A DNA stretch of 64,000 nt, from positions 1 to 64,000 of the forward strand of contig DASSEX010000081.1 of NCBI GenBank assembly GCA_035695045.1. The letters are read 5' to 3'. Source of the DNA: DASSKP01 sp035695045 (lineage in GTDB: Bacteria; Actinomycetota; Actinomycetes; JAFAQI01). How positions within the stretch are numbered: the stretch's first letter is position 1; each line of letters starts with the position of its first letter. The position numbers and the translations under genes are program-made. This document shows positions 51,039 through 59,523 of the stretch, one piece after another. The notes below the pieces were generated by a model. The model was not told the origin of the DNA, did no database searches, and was given only the letters and a program-made list of their open reading frames with translations.

Positions 51039-52189
51039 GGGGCGACCTGGCCGGCACCCGGCATGCCGTCGCGCATCTCCTTGAGCAACGAGTCGACGAC
51101 CGCGGTCAGGTCATCGCCGTTCGCGGCCGCGACCGCGCGCTGGCGTTGAGCGGACGGTCCGATGTCGAGGATCTGCTGCGCTACCGCGAGCTCCTTGGTG
51201 CACCCGAGACGTTCGGCGAAGGGCATGAGGTCGTCGACGAGATCGTCGATGAGATCGCGCAGCGGCGCGGTGCCCCCCTGGTCGTCGACGAGGATGTCGG
51301 CGTCGATGCCGTAGCGAGCGGCGCGCCACTTGTTCTCGCGCACCGTCCAGCGTTTCGGCGTCGGCAGCGTGTATCCCTTGTCCAGCTGGTTGTTGAACAT
51401 CTCCACGAGGCACTGCGACAGAGCCGCTGCCCAGCCGACCTCCGTCAACGTCGGCAGCCCGTCGCAGATGCGCAGCTCGACGGTGCCGAACTGCGGATGC
51501 GGGCGGACGTCCCACCAGACTTCGCGAATCGTCGAGATCGTTCGCGAGGAGATGAGCGTCTCCATGAACTGCTCGAAGTCGTCCCAGCCCGACAGCTGGT
51601 AGGGCAGTCCCGCCGTCGGCAGCCCTTCGAACACCTTCGAGCGTGCGGAGGCGAGTCCGGTGTCGCGGCCGAGCCAGTACGGCGAGGACGCGGACAGGGC
51701 GAGGAAGTGCGGGATGTACGCCGTCAACGCGTTGACGATGGGGATCGCCTTCTCCGGTGAACGCACACCGACATGGACGTGCACACCGAAGATCTGCAGC
51801 CGCCTGGCCAGCCACTGCATGTCCTCGACCAGCTGTGCGTACCTCGGGTTGGGGCTGATCTGCTGCGTCGACCAGTCGGTGAACGGGTGGGTCCCCGAGC
51901 ACATCACTCCAATGCCGCGCGCCGCCGCCGCTGTCGCGACCTGATCGACGGTCGTGCGCAGGTCGTCGAGCGCTTCGTCGACCGTGCCGCAGACACCCGT
52001 GATGACCTCGATGCACGACTCGAGCAGCTCATGCTTGGCCTTCGGGTGCTCGCCGCCGTATGGCGCACCCAGCTCGGCGAGGATGTCGCTCGCGGCGCCA
52101 CGCAGCTCGCGAGTCTGCAGGTCGACCAGCTCGAGCTCCCATTCCACGCCCAGGCTCGACCGCGGCGAGGACGTGAACGGGATCTGCAC
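51035..52189 (-). CDS. Carboxylate-amine ligase, GCS2/YbdK family
   Basis: A 384-residue member of the GCS2 glutamate-cysteine ligase-like family. The N-terminal substrate motif LGVEWELELVD, the Mg/ATP region CSGTHPF, then IFGVHVHVGV, WWDVRPHPQFGTVELRICD and WRAARYGIDAD are all recognisable. Members make gamma-glutamyl or other amide bonds; some make ergothioneine or glutathione precursors, but mycothiol-making actinobacteria often keep several of unknown substrate. GTG 52189 has TAGCGT six bases upstream (52196-52201). It is co-transcribed with the M20 hydrolase. A substrate cannot be assigned from this window. Confidence 0.85.
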   Translation of the reverse strand: MQIPFTSSPRSSLGVEWELELVDLQTRELRGAASDILAELGAPYGGEHPKAKHELLESCIEVITGVCGTVDEALDDLRTTVDQVATAAAARGIGVMCSGTHPFTDWSTQQISPNPRYAQLVEDMQWLARRLQIFGVHVHVGVRSPEKAIPIVNALTAYIPHFLALSASSPYWLGRDTGLASARSKVFEGLPTAGLPYQLSGWDDFEQFMETLISSRTISTIREVWWDVRPHPQFGTVELRICDGLPTLTEVGWAAALSQCLVEMFNNQLDKGYTLPTPKRWTVRENKWRAARYGIDADILVDDQGGTAPLRDLIDDLVDDLMPFAERLGCTKELAVAQQILDIGPSAQRQRAVAAANGDDLTAVVDSLLKEMRDGMPGAGQVAP

Positions 52190-52195
52190 GAGGGG

Positions 52196-52201
52196 ACGCT
52201 A
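52196..52201 (-). promoter_or_regulatory. -10 box of leaderless GCS2 ligase gene
   Basis: TAGCGT on the minus strand, six bases before GTG 52189. Confidence 0.5.
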
Positions 52202-52234
52202 TCGAGGAAACGGCTTCGATTCAGCAGTGACCGA

Positions 52235-52552
52235 TCAGCGTTCGTCGTCCTCGTCGACCATCATGTCGTCGAGGCTGCTCTCCTCGCCGTCATCGCTCTG
52301 GCCCTCTCCGTCGTTCCCCTCGATCCGGTCGCCGGCTTCGTTCTCGCGCTCCCCTTCGGGGACGTCGGCGCCCTCACCCGTCACGGGCTCCAGGTTGTCG
52401 AGTGGTTCGCCCGGCACGTAGCCGTCCTGCTCGGCCTTGTCGCGATGCTCGTCACAGATCGCAATCCAGCCGGTGCCGTCCTCGCGCACGGCGGTCGCAG
52501 TCGCCGCCTCGTCGAAGTCGCCGTAATGACACTTGCCGAGACTGATCTGCAC
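52235..52552 (-). CDS. Acidic small protein with C/H cluster, hypothetical
   Basis: A 105-residue protein. The N-terminal half is compact (ISLGKCHYGDFDEAATATAV, then GTGWIAICDEHRDKAEQDGY) and holds Cys8-x-His10 and a Cys-x2-His pair, which together could bind a metal. The C-terminal half is strongly acidic and probably disordered (ENEAGDRIEGNDGEGQSDDG). GTG 52552 has GAGGAAGG about ten bases upstream. It lies between the mutase subunit and the GCS2 ligase on the same strand. No family was recognised. Confidence 0.65.
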   Translation of the reverse strand: MQISLGKCHYGDFDEAATATAVREDGTGWIAICDEHRDKAEQDGYVPGEPLDNLEPVTGEGADVPEGERENEAGDRIEGNDGEGQSDDGEESSLDDMMVDEDDER

Positions 52553-52573
52553 GGGGGTGCCTTCCTCGGGTCC

Positions 52574-54154
52574 TCACATGGCGTCGGCCGGCGTGTACAC
52601 GCCCCAGATGTCACGAAGCGCGTTGCACACCTCACCCACCGTCGCGCGGGCGCGGAGCGCGTCGCGCATCGGGTAGAGGACGTTGTCGTTCCCCTTCGCG
52701 GCCCGACGTAACGTGTCGAGTCCGCGCGCGACGTCGTCGGCCGAGCGGTCGGCGCGCAGCGCCGTCAACCGCTTCGCCTGCTCCTCCTCGATCGCCGGGT
52801 CGACCCGCAGCGGTTCGTAGCGCTCGTCGGCCGGCATCTGGTGCTTGTTGACGCCGACCACGACGCGCCAGCCGTTCTCGATCTGCTGCGCCGTCGTGTA
52901 CGCCGCCTGCTCGATCTCCCGCTTCTGGAAGCCCTTCTCGATCGCGGCGACGGCTCCGCCCATCTCCTCGACCTGGCCCATCAGCTCGCGAGCAGCTGCC
53001 TCGACCTCGTCGGTGAGCTTCTCGACGGCGTACGAGCCCGCGAACGGGTCGACCGTCGCGGTCAGGTCGGTCTCGTTGGCGAGGACCTGCTGGGTGCGGA
53101 CGGCGAGCCTCGCCGCCTTCTCCGTCGGGAGGGCGATCGCCTCGTCGAAGGAGTTGGTGTGCAACGACTGCGTGCCGCCGAGAATCGCGGCGATCGCCTG
53201 TGTGGTCACCCGGATCAGGTTGACCTCCGGCTGCTGCGCGGTGAGCTGCACACCAGCGGTCTGGGTGTGGAAGCGCAACATCTGCGACTTCGGGTCCTTG
53301 GCACCGAACTCGTCGCGCATCACCTCGGCCCAGATCCGCCGGGCGGCGCGGAACTTCGCGACCTCCTCGAGCAGGGTGGTGCGGGCGACGAAGAAGAACG
53401 CCAGCCGGGGCGCGAACTCGTCCACCTGCTGCCCGCTCGCGACGGCCGCGCGGACGTACTCGATGCCGTCCGAGAGCGTGAACGCGATCTCCTGCGCAGG
53501 TGTCGCTCCCGCCTCCGCCATGTGGTAGCCGGAGATCGAGATGGTGTTCCACTTGGGGATCTCCGCCCGGCAGTAGCGGAAGATGTCGGTGATCAGGCGC
53601 AGCGACGGCTTCGGCGGGTAGATGTAGGTGCCGCGAGCGATGTACTCCTTGAGGACGTCGTTCTGGATGGTGCCGGTCAAGGCCGACGCGGCGACACCCT
53701 GCTCCTCGGCGACCAGTTGGTAGAGCAGCAGCAGCACCGCCGCCGGTGCGTTGATCGTCATCGACGTCGAGACCTTGTCGAGCGGGATCCCGTCGAACAA
53801 CATCCGCATGTCGTCGATCGAGTCGATCGCGACCCCGACCTTGCCGACCTCGCCGTGCGCGACGGCGTCGTCCGAGTCGTAGCCCATCTGCGTCGGCAGG
53901 TCGAACGCGACGGACAGGCCGGTGCTGCCGGCGGCGACCAGCTGGTGGTAGCGCTCGTTGGACTCGCGAGCGGTGCCGAATCCGGCGTACTGGCGGATCG
54001 TCCAGGGCCGGCCCGTGTACATCGACGGGTAGACGCCGCGCGTGTAAGGAAACTCCCCCGGACGACCCAACCGAGCGTCGGCATCCCAGCCGGCCAGAGC
54101 CCCGGCGTCGTAGACCGGCTCGATCGGGAAGCCCGACTCCGACTCTCGGGTCAT
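52574..54154 (-). CDS. Methylmalonyl-CoA mutase family large subunit, without B12 domain
   Basis: Acyl-CoA mutase alpha-type catalytic subunit, 526 residues. Motifs: [68 protein letters not shown], and [23 protein letters not shown]. The Tyr (RQYAGF) and Arg (YIARGTY) that contact the methylmalonyl carboxylate in the founding enzyme are kept, unlike isobutyryl-CoA mutase. The C-terminal B12-binding domain is absent, so a separate small subunit is needed; none is in this window. ATG 54154 is at leaderless spacing from TAGCAT. It may consume methylmalonyl-CoA from AccD5/AccA3, but an ethylmalonyl or other acyl substrate is possible. Confidence 0.85.
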   Translation of the reverse strand: MTRESESGFPIEPVYDAGALAGWDADARLGRPGEFPYTRGVYPSMYTGRPWTIRQYAGFGTARESNERYHQLVAAGSTGLSVAFDLPTQMGYDSDDAVAHGEVGKVGVAIDSIDDMRMLFDGIPLDKVSTSMTINAPAAVLLLLYQLVAEEQGVAASALTGTIQNDVLKEYIARGTYIYPPKPSLRLITDIFRYCRAEIPKWNTISISGYHMAEAGATPAQEIAFTLSDGIEYVRAAVASGQQVDEFAPRLAFFFVARTTLLEEVAKFRAARRIWAEVMRDEFGAKDPKSQMLRFHTQTAGVQLTAQQPEVNLIRVTTQAIAAILGGTQSLHTNSFDEAIALPTEKAARLAVRTQQVLANETDLTATVDPFAGSYAVEKLTDEVEAAARELMGQVEEMGGAVAAIEKGFQKREIEQAAYTTAQQIENGWRVVVGVNKHQMPADERYEPLRVDPAIEEEQAKRLTALRADRSADDVARGLDTLRRAAKGNDNVLYPMRDALRARATVGEVCNALRDIWGVYTPADAM

Positions 54155-54160
54155 GATCCG

Positions 54161-54166
54161 ATGCTA
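54161..54166 (-). promoter_or_regulatory. -10 box of leaderless mutase gene
   Basis: TAGCAT on the minus strand, six bases before ATG 54154. Confidence 0.55.
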
Positions 54167-54198
54167 GTCACGGCCCGTGACGGGGTAGGGACGAGGAG

Positions 54199-55227
54199 AT
54201 GACCGCCTCAGAGGCGGCGACCCGGCAGCGCCTGGTCGCCGGTCGCTACCGCCTGCACACACCGCTGGGCCGCGGCGGCATGGGCGTGGTCTGGGCCGCC
54301 GAGGACGAGCTGCTCCAGCGGCCGGTGGCGGTCAAGGAGGTGCGGTTCCCGCCGACGGTCGACGACGAGGAGCGCGACCTCCTCCGCGAGCGGACCCTGC
54401 GGGAGGCACGCACCGCCGCGCGGCTCGACCACCCGTGCGCGGTCCGGGTGTTCGACGTGTGCGACGACAACGAACAGCCGTTCATCGTCATGGAGCGGCT
54501 CGTCGGCCGGACGCTCTCGGACATCGTGAAGAACGACGGGCCCGTCTCCCCTGCGCGGGCAGCCGAGATCGGCATGTGCCTCGTGGATGCGCTGTCAGCC
54601 GCGCATGCGGCGGGCATCGTGCACCGCGACGTCAAGCCCGGCAACGTGGTCGTCGGGGAGGACGGTCGGGTGACCCTCACCGACTTCGGCATCGCCTCGA
54701 CGGCCGGCGATCCGTCGATCACCTCGACCGGCCTGCTGCTCGGCTCGCCGGCGTACATCGCGCCGGAACGTGCGCGTGGCGGCCGTCCCGAGCCCGCCAG
54801 CGACTACTGGTCGCTGGGTGCGACGCTCTACACGGCCGTTGAGGGGCATCCGCCCTTCGACAAGCCGGAGGCGGTCGCGACGCTGGCGGCGGTCGTCACC
54901 GAGCCACACGAGCCGTGCCGACGCGCGACCGGTTTGCTGTGTGACGCCATCCACGGCCTGCTCGACAAGGACCCGGAGGCTCGGCCCAGCCGCGACGAGC
55001 TGCGCGCGATGTTCGAGACGGTCATCGCGGACCCCGACGCCCAGGTCGCTGCGCCGGTCAGCGTCTCAGCCGCCGAGACCGACACGGGTGGCCACACCGT
55101 GGCCCTCACGCCGACCGACGCGCGGCCGCCGATCACCAGGCGGCAGCGCGTGCTGGCGCTGGCTGCGCTGTCCACCGTCGTCTTCGTCGTGACCGGCGTC
55201 ATCTCGGCGATGTTGGCCAGCCACTGA
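54199..55227 (+). CDS. Serine/threonine protein kinase with C-terminal membrane anchor
   Basis: Hanks-type kinase of 342 residues. The glycine loop LGRGGMGVVW, Lys46 (AVKE), HRDVKPGNV (142-150), DFG (162-164) and APE are intact, so it should be active. One membrane helix lies near the very end (VLALAALSTVVFVVTGVISAML), with only three residues beyond, so there is no external sensor domain. A Thr/Ala-rich juxtamembrane stretch precedes the helix. ATG 54199 has GAGGAG directly upstream. It diverges from the mutase gene and is followed by a D,D-carboxypeptidase, a common neighbour for envelope-linked kinases. Confidence 0.9.
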   Translation: MTASEAATRQRLVAGRYRLHTPLGRGGMGVVWAAEDELLQRPVAVKEVRFPPTVDDEERDLLRERTLREARTAARLDHPCAVRVFDVCDDNEQPFIVMERLVGRTLSDIVKNDGPVSPARAAEIGMCLVDALSAAHAAGIVHRDVKPGNVVVGEDGRVTLTDFGIASTAGDPSITSTGLLLGSPAYIAPERARGGRPEPASDYWSLGATLYTAVEGHPPFDKPEAVATLAAVVTEPHEPCRRATGLLCDAIHGLLDKDPEARPSRDELRAMFETVIADPDAQVAAPVSVSAAETDTGGHTVALTPTDARPPITRRQRVLALAALSTVVFVVTGVISAMLASH

Positions 55228-55254
55228 GTCGTTCGGCGGTAGCCTGCGCGCAAT

Positions 55255-56361
55255 ATGCGTGCCCGTTTCACTGCGGCTCTCCTGACTGCCGCCCTCCCGC
55301 TCCTCGCCGCCCCGGCGACGGCCGCCGCCGGCGGCGATCCGGTCGGAGGGCCGATGCTCGGCAGCCGCGGTGTGGTGGTCGACTCGCAGCGTGGAGCGCC
55401 GCCGCTGCCGAAGGGGCTGACGGCGGCCTCCTGGCTGGTCGCCGACGCCGACACGGGTGAGGTGCTGGCGGCGAAGGCGCCCCATGTCCGGCACCTGCCG
55501 GCGAGCACGCTGAAGGTGCTGACCGCGATCACGTTGCTTCCACGCCTGGACCCGTCGCAGATGGTGCGGGCCAGCTGGCAGGACGCGGCCACCGACGGCA
55601 CGAAGGTCGGTCTCGTCCCCGGCATGAAGTACTCCGTGGACACACTGTTCACCTCGATGCTCGTCGTCTCCGCCAACGACGCCGCGGGTGCGCTCGCGGA
55701 GGCCGCCGGCGGAATCGGGCCGACCGTTCGACTGATGAACGACACGGCGCGACACCTGCAGGCGGACGACACGAACGCCCGTACGCCGAGCGGCCTCGAC
55801 GCGAAGGGCGAGTCCTCCTCGGCGTACGACCTGGCCCTGCTCGGCCGGGCCGGACTGGCGATGCCGGCGTTCCGGCACTACATCGGCATCGTCATGGACC
55901 ACGTACCGGCCCCGCACCACAAGCGCTTCGAGATCTACACGCACGACCAGCTGCTGACGTCGTACCCGGGGATGATCGGCGGCAAGAACGGTTACACGGT
56001 CGCGGCGTCCGCGACGTTCGTCGGCGCTGCCCGCCGGCACGGTCACACCATCCTGGTCACGCTGATGCATGCGCCGCCGTACTTCTGGCCGCAGGCGAAG
56101 AGTCTGCTCGACTGGGGCTTTGCGGCGGACGGCAAGGTTGTCCCGGTCGGTCAGCTGGTGGAACCGTCGACGGGGAAGACGACCACGGTCCCGCAGCACG
56201 CGTCGAGAACGACGACCGTGTTCTTGTCCGCCCATCGTCCGAGCAGCCCGGTGGCGAGCTGGCAGCTGCTGGCACTCGCAGGTTCAGCGGCCGTGGCGGC
56301 GACCGTCACCGCACGCCGGATGCGGCGTCGCACACACGCTCTGTCGCTGCCGCCACTCTGA
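55255..56361 (+). CDS. D-alanyl-D-alanine carboxypeptidase (PBP5-type)
   Basis: Penicillin-binding serine carboxypeptidase of the S11 family, 368 residues, trimming the peptidoglycan stem peptide. Signal peptide at residues 1-27. Catalytic tetrad SxxK is S84-T-L-K87, SxN is S139-A-N141, and the KTG-box appears as GGKNGYT near residue 243, with Asn in place of Thr as is seen in some homologues. A C-terminal helix (WQLLALAGSAAVAATVTA) plus RRMRRR anchors it to the membrane. ATG 55255 lies nine bases after TAGCCT (55240-55245). It sits after a Ser/Thr kinase gene, both serving the envelope. Confidence 0.9.
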   Translation: MRARFTAALLTAALPLLAAPATAAAGGDPVGGPMLGSRGVVVDSQRGAPPLPKGLTAASWLVADADTGEVLAAKAPHVRHLPASTLKVLTAITLLPRLDPSQMVRASWQDAATDGTKVGLVPGMKYSVDTLFTSMLVVSANDAAGALAEAAGGIGPTVRLMNDTARHLQADDTNARTPSGLDAKGESSSAYDLALLGRAGLAMPAFRHYIGIVMDHVPAPHHKRFEIYTHDQLLTSYPGMIGGKNGYTVAASATFVGAARRHGHTILVTLMHAPPYFWPQAKSLLDWGFAADGKVVPVGQLVEPSTGKTTTVPQHASRTTTVFLSAHRPSSPVASWQLLALAGSAAVAATVTARRMRRRTHALSLPPL

Positions 56362-56502
56362 CCTAACCGGGACTCCCGGCAGATTGCCCGACTGGCGGCG
56401 AAACCGCCCATCGACGTGTATCGTTCCGCGCAACCTGCGCCTCCCCGGCGCGGGCCGCTCCGACGATCGGCTCGGGGCGAGGATCGAGCAACTGGGGTCG
56501 TT

Positions 56503-56709
56503 GTGGCACAAGGCACAGTCAAGTGGTTCAACTCCGAGAAGGGCTACGGCTTCATCGCCGTGGACGGAGGTAGTGACGTCTTCGTTCACTACAGCGCAAT
56601 CCAGATGGACGGCTACAAGTCCCTCGAAGAAGGCCAGCGGGTCGAGTTCGAGGTGACCCAGGGCCAGAAGGGTCCGCAGGCCGACGCGGTGCGCGCCGTC
56701 TCCTCCTGA
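56503..56709 (+). CDS. Cold-shock protein (CspA family)
   Basis: Single-stranded nucleic-acid-binding protein of 68 residues: one OB fold, with RNP1 KGYGFI and RNP2 DVFVHY near residues 15 and 27, and a C terminus PQADAVRAV as usual. It acts as an RNA chaperone or antiterminator. GTG 56503 ([10 protein letters not shown]) is the standard start; a longer reading from 56416 is unlikely. The 141 bases before it hold the promoter and leader, with no clear cold-shock box. A strong hairpin follows the stop. Confidence 0.93.
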   Translation: MAQGTVKWFNSEKGYGFIAVDGGSDVFVHYSAIQMDGYKSLEEGQRVEFEVTQGQKGPQADAVRAVSS

Positions 56710-56726
56710 CGCGTCCCCTTAGGCTT

Positions 56727-56767
56727 CGACGAAGGCCCGCGACCGTGATGGTCGCGGGCCTTCGTCG
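56727..56767 (+). terminator. Long perfect hairpin after the cold-shock gene
   Basis: An 18-bp perfect stem, 56727-56744 with 56750-56767, and a GTGAT loop. There is no U-tract, as is common in actinobacteria. It is also positioned to stop convergent transcription from yihY. Confidence 0.8.
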
Positions 56768-56824
56768 TGTCGGAGACGCGCCGATGTCTGTCGTGTCGGA
56801 GGCGCGCCGATGTCTGTCGTGTCG
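56765..56824. repeat. 26-bp tandem direct repeat
   Basis: A 26-base unit beginning TCGTGTCGGAGACG occurs at 56765-56790 and again at 56791-56816 with one mismatch, followed by an eight-base third start. It overlaps the end of the terminator hairpin and lies just before the yihY stop. Confidence 0.85.
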
Positions 56825-56836
56825 CGAGGTTCGCGG

Positions 56837-57874
56837 TCAGCGGCTGCGGATCCGCCGACCGCGCTCTTGCTCGAAGCCGGACTGTTCCTCCGGGTACGCG
56901 TCCTGCGTCGCCGTGTCGTCCTGACCGTCGAACGACGTGTCGACGTCTTCCTCTTCCTGGTAGCGCTCCCGCTCGGCATAGGCCTCGTAGGTCCGGAAGT
57001 CCGCCTCGGTCGCAGGTGCGTCGGTCATCGCGCGCGGCCACAGCTTGTACTGCCGTACGACGTTGACCTCCGCGGCGAGCAGTACGACCTGGGCCTGCAG
57101 GTAGAACCACGAGAGCAGGACGATGACGCCGGCGACATCCTTGCCGTAGGTCTTGCTGGCGCCGCTGAGCTTGTGCGAGATGAACGCCGACGCGGCGAGC
57201 TGGAGCACCTGAAGCGCGAGCGCCGACAGCAGCGCGCCCGGCAGCGCGTCGCGCCAGCGGACGTGCCGCACCGTCAGCCATCGGAAGAGCAGGATGAACA
57301 GCGCGGTGTTGAGGACGATGGCGAGCGCGGTGCCCGCGATCCGGATCCCGATGCCGAGGTGGAGCCCACCGATCGAGTGCACGCTCGTCACGGCGCTGGC
57401 GATGATCGTCGTGACGATGAGTCCGCCTCCGCCCACCACCACGATCCCGAGCGCACGGAGCGTCGACTTGAGGAAGTTCGGGCGGTCGGTGTGCGAGACG
57501 AGGTAGACGGTGTTGAAGGCCGTCTGCGCCGCTTTCGCCACTCCGAGGCCGCTCCACAGGGACAGCGCCAGGCCGACGACGAGCGCGACGATGCTGCCGC
57601 TCGGCGGCGACGCCGGGAGGTTGATCAGCGGCAGGTTGCGCAGCGCCGACTGGGTGACGCCGTGCTGCAGCTCCGGATGCCCGTGCAGCACGAACGACAT
57701 GACCGTCGTCAGCGCGAGCATCAGCGGGAAGATCGAGAAGATGGCGTAGTAGGCGATGAGCGCTGCCAGGTTGCCGGCCTGGTCTTCGCCGAACTTCTTC
57801 AGCACGGCGAACGGGAACGCCGCCCACGTGCGCCGCTGCTGCAGCCGGTCGAGCCGGTCGAGGAAACCCTTCAC
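56837..57874 (-). CDS. YihY/virulence factor BrkB family membrane protein
   Basis: A 345-residue polytopic inner-membrane protein with six helices in residues 30-290, of unknown function (often annotated as a ribonuclease BN-like or transporter-like protein). The segments NLAALIAYYAIFSIFPLMLALTT, and later GVIVLLSWFYLQAQVVLLAAEVN, are family-typical. The C-terminal tail of about 60 residues is cytosolic, Glu/Asp-rich, then basic (RRIRSR). GTG 57874 (MKGFLDRLDRLQQ) is chosen; longer readings overlap the 2H phosphoesterase gene. It follows trpS and the 2H gene on the same strand, so these three are probably one transcript. Confidence 0.85.
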   Translation of the reverse strand: MKGFLDRLDRLQQRRTWAAFPFAVLKKFGEDQAGNLAALIAYYAIFSIFPLMLALTTVMSFVLHGHPELQHGVTQSALRNLPLINLPASPPSGSIVALVVGLALSLWSGLGVAKAAQTAFNTVYLVSHTDRPNFLKSTLRALGIVVVGGGGLIVTTIIASAVTSVHSIGGLHLGIGIRIAGTALAIVLNTALFILLFRWLTVRHVRWRDALPGALLSALALQVLQLAASAFISHKLSGASKTYGKDVAGVIVLLSWFYLQAQVVLLAAEVNVVRQYKLWPRAMTDAPATEADFRTYEAYAERERYQEEEDVDTSFDGQDDTATQDAYPEEQSGFEQERGRRIRSR

Positions 57875-57905
57875 GGACAGATCGCTACCCACTGGACGGG
57901 CGCGG

Positions 57906-58511
57906 TCACCATCCGGCTTCGCGCCGAACGGTTCCGGCCGGCCGCTCCTCGGGGCCGGGCAGGCCGCCGCCGCCGAAGACGAAGTCCCGCTGTGGCCGCC
58001 AGGTGCCGTCGGTGTCCTGCTCGAAGAGGCTGAAGCCGTGCACGCGGAAGTCGGCTTCGTAGGTGCCGAGCGCGGCGAACGCGTCGTCGAGCGCATCCGC
58101 CGGCAGATCGTGGGCCACCGTCACGTGCGGGTGGTAGGGAAATCGGATGTCGCGGTGCAGCGGCCCTTCTCGAACCTTCGCCTCGAGCCGTTCGCACTCG
58201 CTGATGCCTTGGACGAGCGGCACGAAGACGACCGGCGACACCGGCCGGAACGTCGCTGAGCCGCGCAGCCTGATGTCGAAGTCCTGCTCGCCCATCGCGA
58301 CGACGCGCAGGTGCTCCTCGATGTCGGGCAAGGAGTCCGAGGGCACCTCCGTCGGGGGCAGCAGGGTCACGTGCGGAGGGATGCGCGCAGCGTTGGGATC
58401 GCCGAGCCGCTCCCGCCAGCGCTGCAGCTCGCTGTTGAAGGGCTCCGGCAGGCCGATGGCCACACCGATCGATCGGGCGCCCTCGGCGATGCTGCCTGCT
58501 GCCGTCGTCAT
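57906..58511 (-). CDS. 2'-5' RNA ligase-like 2H phosphoesterase
   Basis: Predicted LigT/ThpR-type 2H phosphoesterase, 201 residues, cytosolic. The two signature motifs are PPHVTLLPP and HPHVTVAH, each with a catalytic His and a Thr. Members hydrolyse 2',3'-cyclic phosphates or act on RNA ends. The ATG at 58511 overlaps the trpS stop (ATGA), so it is co-translated with trpS, and yihY starts 31 bases further on. A C-terminal extension ends in a Gly/Pro-rich, then basic tail. Confidence 0.82.
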   Translation of the reverse strand: MTTAAGSIAEGARSIGVAIGLPEPFNSELQRWRERLGDPNAARIPPHVTLLPPTEVPSDSLPDIEEHLRVVAMGEQDFDIRLRGSATFRPVSPVVFVPLVQGISECERLEAKVREGPLHRDIRFPYHPHVTVAHDLPADALDDAFAALGTYEADFRVHGFSLFEQDTDGTWRPQRDFVFGGGGLPGPEERPAGTVRREAGW

Positions 58512-59512
58512 CCGCGGGCCGGCAGGAAGCCGACCGCCTCGTAGGCCTGTGCCAGCATCTCCGCCGCCACCTTCCGCGCCCGCGCTGCGCCGGCCGCGAG
58601 TACGTCGTCGAGTGCGGCGCTGTCGTCGAGCCAGCGTTGCGTGCGTTCGCGGTACGGCGTCGCGAACTCGGTGAATGCGTCGGCGACGTCACCCTTGAGC
58701 GCGCCATAGCCCTTGCCGGCGTAGTCGGGGACGACATCGGCCACGCTGCGGTCGGTGAGGGCGGCGAGGATCGTCAGGAGGTTGGACACGCCCGGCTTCT
58801 GCTGCGGGTCGAACCGGATCTCCGTCTCGGTGTCGGTGACGGCGCGCTTGATCTTCTTCGCGTTCACCCCGGGCTCGTCGAGCAGCCACAGGCAACCGGC
58901 GCCGCCGATGCTCTTCGACATCTGCTTCTCGACCACCTGCAGGTCGTAGATCTTGCCGGTCTCCTTGAGGATGAACGGCTCCGGCACGACAAACGTCTCA
59001 CCGAACCGGGTGTTGAACCGCTGCGCGAGGTCGCGGGTCAGCTCGAGATGTTGACGCTGGTCCTCGCCGACAGGGACCTGGGCGGCGCGGTAGAGCAGGA
59101 TGTCGGCGGCCATCAGCATCGGGTAGGTGAACAGCCCGACGGTGGACTCCTGCTGGCGCGACGACTTGTCCTTGAACTGGGTCATCCGGCTGGCCTCGCC
59201 GTAGCCGGTGAGGCAGCTCATCACCCAGCCGAGCTGCGCGTGCTCCTCGATGTGACTCTGCACGAACAGCGTGCAGCGGTCCGGGTCGAGCCCGGCAGCA
59301 AGCAGTTGCGCCGCGGCGACACGGGTGCGCTGGCGCAGCTCCGCCGGATCCCAGGCAACGGTGATCGCGTGCAGGTCGACGACGCAGTAGAACGCGTCGT
59401 GGGAGTCCTGCAGGGCAACCCACTGCCGGACCGCGCCGAGGTAGTTGCCGAGATGGAACGAGTCGGCCGTCGGCTGGATGCCGGACAGCACACGTGGGCG
59501 GTCGGCGGGCAT
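58508..59512 (-). CDS. trpS: Tryptophanyl-tRNA synthetase
   Basis: Class Ic synthetase that charges tRNA-Trp, 334 residues, cytosolic dimer. The HIGH-like motif is [10 protein letters not shown] (near residue 18) and the KMSKS loop is KQMSKSIGG (near residue 197). Other family blocks are [18 protein letters not shown] and [10 protein letters not shown]. Both signatures are intact. ATG 59512 starts 11 bases after the CNNM stop on the same strand. It is followed with a four-base overlap by the 2H phosphoesterase. Confidence 0.95.
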   Translation of the reverse strand: MPADRPRVLSGIQPTADSFHLGNYLGAVRQWVALQDSHDAFYCVVDLHAITVAWDPAELRQRTRVAAAQLLAAGLDPDRCTLFVQSHIEEHAQLGWVMSCLTGYGEASRMTQFKDKSSRQQESTVGLFTYPMLMAADILLYRAAQVPVGEDQRQHLELTRDLAQRFNTRFGETFVVPEPFILKETGKIYDLQVVEKQMSKSIGGAGCLWLLDEPGVNAKKIKRAVTDTETEIRFDPQQKPGVSNLLTILAALTDRSVADVVPDYAGKGYGALKGDVADAFTEFATPYRERTQRWLDDSAALDDVLAAGAARARKVAAEMLAQAYEAVGFLPARG

Positions 59513-59523
59513 GTGCCCATTGT

